A stretch of DNA of 64,000 bases from Chlorops oryzae (taxonomy: Eukaryota > Arthropoda > Insecta > Diptera > Chloropidae): positions 17,532,224 through 17,596,223 of the forward strand of contig CM035806.1 of the NCBI GenBank assembly GCA_020466095.1, written 5' to 3'. Every line of letters starts with the position of its first letter. Position 1 is the first letter of the stretch. A program made the position numbers and the translations under genes. Positions 56,356 through 64,000 of the stretch are shown piece after piece. The notes beneath the pieces were generated by a model, which did not search any database, was not told the origin of the DNA, and worked only from the letters and a program-made list of their open reading frames with translations.

Positions 56356-58780
56356 CATGAATTCGGACGAGTTCCTTTTATTTTTTTTTTTGTTTTTGCT
56401 TTAAATTTTTTTGCCGAGGGGGGCCCAAGGAAAGATATAAAAAGACATTAGAATCCTATCAAATTATCACTACTCATTTCTGTACTAAATTATGCATTAT
56501 ATTATGAATAACTCTATCTACTTATTTAAATAAAAAACCGCATCAAAACACGTTGTGTAGTTTTCATGATCTAAGCATATTGGCATTCGGTTCCACTGTG
56601 GATATACACATATCTAAATTAACTCGATTCATTGATGTCATAATAAGATCATAATAATCCCTTGCACCATTAAGCTCTCTTTTTTATATTGGGCTTTTTA
56701 CACAATGAAGGTAAAATGTTAATATACAGCGAAGGCTCTACTTGCGGACAGCGCGCTCCCATAAGCGGACAAAAAGGCCGGTGTCCCCTTATGGGAGCTT
56801 TTACTGTATATACGCACATATACAAAAGAAATCATACCGGAAAGGGATAATGCAATTCATCCTGGATCTATGGCCGGAAGTATGTGCATCATTTCTTCGT
56901 GTGTTCAATGTAAGAAATTTCCTCCGTTCGTAGTTGCATAGAGGAAATCCTCTTGAGAAGTTGAAAAGCGAAGACGCTTAGACGATTAAATGTCACCAGC
57001 TGATTCCTAATGGTGATGTGACGACTGTCACAAGCGAATGCGAAATGTCCTACTTTTTTCACGAACTAAAATTTCCAAAAATTTTGCTACAGTTCGAAGA
57101 TAGTTCAACAGCTTTTATCTGCATTTCGGCGCGTTAAATTTACATACATACCTACACATGTTTTTGGGCGTTTAGAATTGTAATCCGAAAGCATGATTGA
57201 AATCGTTGGTGATTTTTCTTTTCATTTTCATTTTCATTTTCATTTTTGTTTCCATTTCCATTCTTCGCACTCGAATTGGGTTCTTTGTTGTGTTCCTTTT
57301 GTCATTCAAAAAGGGCCTTATCAGCTTCCTCGCATCGACAGGCGTTTCTACTTTTAACAAAAGGAAAAAAAAAAAGAAAACGACGCGCGATCTATGGCCC
57401 TAAATTCGAAATAACAAAACAAAATTGAAGAGATTCATGAAATTAAAAAAAAAAAAATAAATAAGAGCACCGAAGGATAAAATCCAAAAAAAAAAAGAAA
57501 TGGATTACACGTACTGTCGTGTACTGTTTGCAGTGAACAATAAACTGTTTCCTATTTTCTTTACGAAGATAAGCTACTTTTCGTCGTATTCAAGTTAATG
57601 TTTCATGTTTATTCGGTTTATTCCGTAATTTTCTCTCTCTCTCTATCTCTATCTCTCTCTCTCTCTCTTTAGGATCTGCATTTTTTGCTATGAGGACATA
57701 CGGACCATGTACATTGAATTTTGATCCGCAGAAGCATTGTTTGTAAACATAGCCATAAGTGTTTGTGTGTGGGGGGCGAGAGGGGAAAAATCTTTTATTC
57801 ATTCATATGAAAATGTTGTACACGTATCCGTGTATTTTGATGTTTTCGTATCCATCAATGCAACCATCCATCTATCCATCCATTTGTTCGTTCGTCCGTC
57901 CGTTCGTTCGTGTGTGCCCGTTCATTCGTTTGGTTCATCCTTCGCTCAGTTCAGGAAGGGAGTTTCTAGAAAAGGGATAAATGTGTTGCATTCGGTTTGT
58001 ATGATAACCCGATAATAAAAATATTAATTCTGAAAAATGCATTTTTTTTTTAAATTTTTTTTTTTTTTTTTTTTCGTTGTTTGCAATACAAAATCGTGTA
58101 TGGATGTAAAAATTTATACAATAATATGCAGAAAATTCTGAATGGATTCCCCTTTTATTTTTATGGTAAAATAATTCGAGCATGATTTTTAAAAAATTTA
58201 ACGTTTTTGCAGAATTCACTCAAATACAATTCAATTCAGAAAACAGAGCATTGCGAGCTCTTGAAGCACTTGAAAGAGACGCTTTCGCATTCGCATTCGC
58301 ATTTAATCGAGGTAGCTTATTTCATGTGTACATATGTACAAAGATTGCGGCTGGAATTTTATTAAAATTCAATAAAAATATACCTTGTACTCTTTATGGA
58401 GCGCTTCATTGTTGTGGAGGCTTTTAGTTTGGGAATAAAATCATTTCTAGTGGTCAACGAGAGTTTGCTGTAACACTTAACATTTTATTTGCCTATATTT
58501 TTATTAATTTTTTACCTTAAATCTTTTTACTTTGAATATAAAACTATATGTATATTGAACAACCAGCCTGAAATGTGTACACATTCGTTTTGTGCGAATT
58601 TGGAAAACGCAGCTAATATTAAGGGTACCTGCATACGAGCGGCATATGTCCGCGCCTATAAAAACCGGTGATTCTGATTGGTGGTAAAAGCGATGAGGAA
58701 AAGGCAAAACTTTTCTCTGAATGTGTTGAAGGAACTTTTCATATGTATACATGTACCTATGTATGTATGCACTTTCATAA
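56356..58780. other. Anonymous sequence with one pogo-like MITE and simple repeats
   Basis: 56725-56808 is a pogo-like short MITE (TACAGCGAAGGCTC at left, GGGAGCTTTTACTGTA at right, ATAAGCGGACAAAAAGG inside). (TTTTCA)n at 57218-57248, (CT)n at 57632-57668, (CATC)n/(GTTC)n at 57857-57912, poly-T at 58058-58074. No gene supported. Confidence 0.5.
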
Positions 58781-59016
58781 TACACTGAGCGAACGTAACC
58801 ATGACTTTTTTAAAAGGGCGCATTGTTATTCACAGTGCTTTTGAATTTCGAGCAGAACGAACATTTCAAAAGAAAAATGGTTGAGTCAACAAAATTTTTG
58901 GTTGATTTGAAAGGAAATATATTTCTTTACGTTCGGTATAATTCTCATTTGGTTTATAAAATAGGACATATAAGATATGTATTCATCCTGGAACTTTTTA
59001 AGCATTGCGAAAGCAG

Positions 59017-59623
59017 TAGGGATTGGCAAAATGGGAAAATACATCGATATATATCGTATCGATATATTTAAAAAGCATCGAAATTGAAACGATACTATCG
59101 GGGGAGAAATATATCGAATATCGAACTATAAATACCAATTAAAAATGACTATTTTACTAAAATACAGTGTACCTTCTGCTTGGCGAGAACCCTCCTAAGC
59201 GTGACACTACTCTAAACGGATAGATTTCAGGAATTTTCTTGTGCTCCTGCTTCTGGAATACTTTCCTCTTAAGCGAATACCTCTGTTAAGCGGAAATATA
59301 TTTGGATCCCGTAGGTGTCTGCTTAAGACAGAGTACACTGTACATATTTTAGACAAAATTGGATTGTACAAAAGGACGTTTTCGAGTTCTCAGATGGAAG
59401 ATAAGACATGAACGATTAAAATGCCGCTTTATATCCAAGAGAAATACAGTGTGAAGCACATGTTTACAACGACAGACATTGTATGCAAAATATCGCTTTC
59501 GATGTCGGGAAAAATATATCGATGTACGATATATCGCCGAGCAAAAATATCAGTATAAATTTTCAATGTATCTTTTTAAAATTATCGATGGTTTGATATA
59601 TCGATATTTTTTCCCCATCCCTA
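59017..59623. mobile_element. TIR element made of TATCGATA words, first of an abutting pair
   Basis: TAGGGATTGGCAAAATGGGA and, inverted, TAGGGATGGGGAAAAAATAT are the ends. ATATCGATATAT words fill both flanks. A pogo-like MITE (59163-59342) is nested inside. No coding. Confidence 0.65.
59163..59342 (+). mobile_element. pogo-like MITE nested in 59017-59623
   Basis: TACAGTGTACCTTCTGCTTG and GACAGAGTACACTGTA form TA-flanked ends. Internal CTCTTAAGCGAATACCTC and GTGTCTGCTTAAG as in 28869-29045. It is the innermost of three nested layers. Confidence 0.7.
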
Positions 59624-60066
59624 GGGATGGGTATCGACCTATAAAACATCGATTAATGGCATCGGCCAATTTTTCATAGTTATTGATCGATTCACCGATT
59701 AATCCTTGTTGAAAACATCGATAAATCGATTTATCGCAGCTGTGCACTTTGGCAACTTAGTCCGGGCTTAGATTAAGAAAAACTTTTTCAGACATGTATT
59801 TTGGTATAAGAACATGCGAAGAAAATAAAATAGTTGTTTTTGCTTGTTTCGGTAAAAGGTAAGACTTCTTTTTCTTTCCCATGTAAAGAAGCGAGTGATG
59901 AAAAAGAGTTCCGATACATTGTTTCCCAATCTAAAACCGGTCGTTGTTCGTATGGAAAGTTGTTAAGAAGATAATCAATCACAGGCCACATCGATTAAAA
60001 AAACATCGATTTTTGCAACAAAACATCGAGTTTTTCGATTAATCGACTAATCGATACCCATCCCTA
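59622..60066. mobile_element. TIR element with TAGGGATGGGTATCGA ends
   Basis: TAGGGATGGGTATCGA and TCGATACCCATCCCTA are exact inverses. The outer parts repeat ATCGATTAATC and AACATCGAT words. It abuts the previous element and shares its TA. Confidence 0.7.
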
Positions 60067-60452
60067 TATTTAAGCATTGCAAAAGCAGTCACGACAACGG
60101 AGTGACAAAATCTAATGAAGTCCATCCGATGGCTATTTTTTGGGGTTATGTTCAGCAGAGGGTATTATTATAGGTATTTTAGAATTTTTTTTTTTTTTTT
60201 TAAATCATCTTGTCATTTCAATTATGTCCGTGGCTTGTTCAACAATTTAAATTTAATTCCATTTATGAAAATTATCATGTCAATTCAACCTGAAATATGG
60301 TTGAATCAAAAGGAAAATCTTTTAATTTTTTTCAACAAGAAAAATTTGTTAAAAATTGTTAAAATTAAAAATAAGTATTCCTTGTTGAAGCCGTTTTGTA
60401 TGTTTTTCCTTTTGATTTAACCAGTTTTCTGGTTGATTTTTTTCTCTGTGTA

Positions 60453-62750
60453 CTTTCGAATCGCATCAGTTTCTGATTTCCGAACTACTTACAATTCTCC
60501 TAAAAAAAAAGAGAGGATGTCCTCATTATCAGTTTTTCGATTGGTATCTTTCGAACAGCTTTGAAACATCCCGATTGCTAACATTCTCAAATAATCCTTT
60601 TTCCGATGCTGTCTTTCCGTTGACGTAATAAAAATTCTATTGCTACTGGAAAACGGTACACAAAGATTTTATCTTGCAAAAACATGCAGAAACATACAAT
60701 ACAATACATTCATCCATACACATCCATATACTTACAATGGATATCTCCAACCATTTTTTGGATATTGGCTATCCATAATACTTATTAACTTCCTTTAACG
60801 CCTCAAAAAGTATTTGATTCCCTTTCCCTTTTTGTTTCATTTTTTTTTTTTTGTTGTTGTTGCTTTCTTCGATAAATTTTCATTTAAAACAAATTTGTCA
60901 GCCCAGATATAGTAATAAATACAGAACTAAATTCCTCTTGACATGAAGACATTTGTAGATAACAAAATTGTCGACACTTGCCAGGATGATGACTATTTTC
61001 CCCCTGTTATTTTTTGTTGTTGGTTCTTTTTTTTTTTGCTTTTGGCAAATTTTCCGCTGACGTATCCAAATCAAATCGATACGCATTTCCTTAATAAGAA
61101 TTGCGTCTGAATTGATAAGTGTGAAATCCAAGGATTTGGCAATGCAATAAAATTTTCCAAAGCGTAAATTTTTTAAGGACACAGCAGGGAGTTCCGTCCA
61201 ATTGCTGCTTTGTTTCTTCAAGTTTCTTTTTGGTAATTTTCTTTTTTTTTCTCATTTTTCTTCTATTTTTTTTTTCATTTTTTTGTGGAGGGAGGAGTAC
61301 AAGGGTACAATGACGGTAGCGCATAGTAGTTGAGATGTGCAGTTATTCTATAAGAACAAAAAAAAAAAAAAAAAAAAAAAAAACCAAGGAAAGACCCTCT
61401 TAGAATAAATTGTGTTAAAATCCTGTTGAGTTATTTTCATTGAAGAATAACCATTTGCAATGTTGAGGGTTAAAATCGATAGACGGTCGTATTGTGTGTG
61501 AGGAATCGCTTGACTTGAACAAAAGGGGGAATTCAAAAGACGATTTTTGGGTGTTTAACTTTAAGATAAAGAAAAAGCAAAGAGGCAACGAAAGGAAAGG
61601 AAAGGAAAGGCAACGGAAAAATAAAAAACCAAAAATGGAAACGGGAAAATTTATGGCATTGAAGACTTAAAATTTTCGCCAAAAAGAAATGATTGGAATA
61701 ATGATTACGAGTGCAGTGTTTTTTTTTTTTTTTTTGTGTTATTTCCTCGTTGTTCGTCGTTGACTTTGCTGATGGCATTATTGGGTGTCAACGTTATTGA
61801 TATGGGGAGAAAGTTTTAAGCATTTTCGTGTCAAATCTTGATAACAGAATACAATTCATTGAAAAATCTTTGTTGTGGTCTGTTTATACATATTTTCGTT
61901 GATATCGTTTACAAAAAAAAAAAAAAAAAAAGAAAACATACAGCAGGGCACACATACTTATGATCTTAAATTCTCATTATTCGTATGCGATGTTTAAATG
62001 ATTCATAACAAATATTGAAGTCAAGTTCATAACGCACAACTGCTGACTGGCCTCCATTCAAGTGGAACCGAATGCAATTCAAAATTGGAAATTTCCTTTG
62101 CGAGAGGAAAAACCAAAAACCAAGATTACTGATAGATATGTTGAAAAATGCTTTAAAAAAAAAAACGGGAAAAAAAAGATAAGCTGCATTTCATGGGAGC
62201 CACCCTTTGAAATACGATCTCGTCGCGCGTTAGTTTAATTGCTTTTCCTTCCCATCAAAGTGAAACCACTCGCCTTGATGCACTTGAATGCATTTTCCCC
62301 GATTTAAGAGATCACACACTTTAAACGAAAGGTCGACAACGCACTTTAAAGTCACAGTTTATTGACTTTTTCGGTCACGAATTGCAGTTGTTAAAACAAA
62401 ATCGAACCGAATTTCTTACTTCCATATTCATTTCTTGAAATATCGATTTTATGCCACTAACTAAAGCGACATACAGACACGTACATACATTTGTATGCAC
62501 AATTACACAAATTCTATTTTATGTGTACCTATATTCAATCATGTAATACCCTTAACTTGATATTTGTCACGTTCTTTGGACACACTTGGGGATGTAAGAC
62601 AATTACATTTGCTTTCTATCCCGCTTTGATTATCGTTAACATTCATTCGGTTTAAACCCTGAAGGTCTATTCCGTGTTATTTCAATTATTATCTTCATAC
62701 AGTCAAGCTGAAATAATTCGAACTGAATTGAATGGCAATACTTTTAACCG
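60453..62750. other. Anonymous AT-rich sequence
   Basis: Poly-T near 60840-60851, A25 at 61359-61383, (GGAAA)n at 61588-61608, T19 near 61718-61736, A22 at 61911-61931. 62230-62420 is more balanced and could be upstream regulatory DNA, but I see no defined promoter element. Confidence 0.4.
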
Positions 62751-62754
62751 ACAG

Positions 62755-63535
62755 AGGGATAGAGAACGATAGAGAGCGATAGAGAGCGAAAGAGAGCGAT
62801 AGAGAGAGAAGAGAGAGAGATGAGAGAGAGGAGAAAGAGAGAGATAGAGAGAGAGAATAGAGAGAAAAGAGATAGAGAAGAAGAGAGAGATAGAGAGAGA
62901 GAAAGAGAGAGATAAGGAAAGAAAGAGATAGAGAGATAGAAGAGAAAGAGAAGAAGAAGAGATAGAGAGAGAAGAGAAGAGAGAGAGAGATAGAGAGAAA
63001 GAGAGAGAAGAGAGAAAAGAGAAGAGAAGAGAGAGAAAGAGAGAAGAGAGAAAGAGAGAAAGAGAGAGAAGAGAGAAAGAGAGAGAAAGAGAAGAGAGAG
63101 AGAGAAAGAGAAAGAGAGAGAGAAGAGAGAGAGAGAGAGAGAAAGAGAGAAAGAGAGAAGAGAGAAGAGAAGAGAGAGAAAGAGAGAAAGAGAGAAAGAG
63201 AGAAAGAGAAGAGAGAGAGAGAAAGAGAGAAAGAGAAGAGAGAAGAGAAGAGAGAAAGAGAAAGAGAGAAGAGAGAAAGAGAAGAGAAGAGAGAAAGAGA
63301 GAAGAGAAAGAGAAAGAGAAAGAGAAAGAGAAAGAGAGAAAGAAAGAGAAGAGAGAAAGAGAGAAGAGAAGAAAGAGAAAGAGAAAAGAGAAAGAGAAAG
63401 AGAAAGAGAAAGAGAAAGAGAAAGAGAAAGAGAAAGAGAAAGAGAAAGAGAAAGAGAAAGAGAAAAGAGAAAGAGAAAGAGAAAGAGAAAGAGAAAGAGA
63501 AAGAGAAAGAGAAAGAGAGAGAGAGAAGAGAAAGT
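62755..63535 (+). repeat. Purine-only (GA)n / (GAAAGA)n satellite tract
   Basis: About 0.78 kb. It grades from GATAGAGAGC words (62759-62900) through mixed GAGA/GAAGA to a nearly regular hexamer AGAAAG (63378-63515). Almost pure purine on this strand. The 298- and 270-codon reverse frames (SLSLSFSF) are artefacts. Confidence 0.97.
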
Positions 63536-64000
63536 GGGAGAAAGATTGAGCTCCACTGTGAGTCTTCAAAATTTCAACGAATTCTTTGGATATTGGCAAT
63601 TCCAGTTGCGAAAGTTCGACTGTACTTCGTTATTCTTCGCCCTGTCGTTGAAGGTATGTTACATAAACGAAAGACTGAATGTTCGAGGTTTTAAAGTACA
63701 AAAATATGTTCCTAATAATGTCGTGTCATTAATTCCCTCAAAATTTTGTTCCGAACGCGTTTTTTTTTTAGAGTTTGAGTTTAATGGCTTTTTCTGGTTT
63801 AGCCAACAAATATTTAACAGTTTTGTAGGTTATCGAAAATTTCTTTGAAGAAAGTTTTTGCCACAATCCTTCGACATTGAAGTAATAATGGAATTAATTT
63901 TATGTTTGGTAACAATTTACAAGTACTTGGGTAGGATTTAAGGAAGAGAAATAACAGTTTCCCCCTTTTCTACTAATTTAATGTAATAAAAGAATTTTTT
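63536..64000. other. Anonymous sequence to window end
   Basis: A 104-codon forward frame (63534-63848) has no domain or splice support. Nothing else recognised. Confidence 0.3.

Larger units (their letters stand above)
58781..60452 (-). mobile_element. C-family TIR element, copy C4, split by nested insertions
   Basis: TACACTGAGCGAACGTAACC to TTTTTTCTCTGTGTA, reverse orientation, same alternative core as C3 (CGGAGTGACAAAATC, CCATCCGATGGCTATTT). It is interrupted at 59017-60068 by two abutting elements. Host sequence TTTAAGCATTGCRAAAGCAG is duplicated on both sides of the insert (58997-59016 and 60069-60088). Confidence 0.7.

Noticed and set aside
62703..63599. Reverse frames of 298 and 270 codons, S/L/F-rich
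   Set aside because: Translation of the (GAAAGA)n satellite; two frames open at once is what a simple repeat gives.
1..64000. CRISPR arrays, operons, bacterial promoters
   Set aside because: Composition, splice signals and repeat content are those of an insect nucleus; no spaced direct-repeat array is present.

Overview
This window is nuclear, gene-poor, AT-rich DNA from an insect, most likely a brachyceran (schizophoran) fly. The evidence is long A/T runs, dense (GT)n, (GA)n, (CAG)n and (ATGT)n microsatellites, a CAG|GTAAGT splice donor, AATAAA poly(A) signals, a fly-type start context (AAAATG, CAACATG), a mellifera-type mariner, a Jockey-clade LINE end and many short inverted-repeat (TIR) elements. 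I cannot name the family or species.

Three stretches look protein-coding. (1) 41273-43114 (+) is an intact, intronless, 613-codon gamma-glutamyltransferase-like gene with a membrane anchor at each end and many catalytic or substrate residues replaced; it is the only complete gene I can defend. (2) 20652-21816 (-) is a large first coding exon, rich in Q, A, S, H and N, with a good start and a perfect donor. It carries two in-frame TAA codons and one frameshift, all in low-complexity sequence. (3) 53560-53735 (-) looks like the last coding exon of another gene, with poly(A) signals about 260-280 bases further on. The distances suggest long introns or gene-free spans filled with repeats.

Layout. 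0-7 kb: an inverted pair of 98%-identical TIR elements flanking an A-family repeat, then a B-family repeat broken by two smaller elements, a 140-bp foldback and a GGTTCGG-word element. 7-20 kb: mostly anonymous AT-rich DNA with an inverted pair of A-family repeats (9.9-11.7), a CCCAGC element, a long (GT)n tract and a C-family element. 20.6-23.9 kb: the Q/A-rich exon, its 5' flank and a 0.7-kb purine-only tract. 25.6-33.6 kb: a dense, partly nested transposon zone (TATCGATA element, pogo-like elements, a 5'-truncated Jockey-like LINE with target-site duplication and a 1.74-kb TIR element inside it, two C-family elements and a diverged 0.95-kb TIR element). 34.9-36.2 kb: a near-complete mariner with a frameshifted transposase. 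36.5-41.1 kb: perfect foldbacks and A, B and G repeats. 41.3-43.4 kb: the GGT-like gene. 43.4-64 kb: more TIR elements (several nested), A-family copies, the candidate last exon, a C-family copy split by a double insertion, and a 0.78-kb purine-only tract.

I see no operons, CRISPR arrays, rRNA or intact tRNA genes. The coding parts do not form a recognisable pathway; the main story is layered insertion of small DNA transposons, several of which appear to be built from one short word repeated many times.
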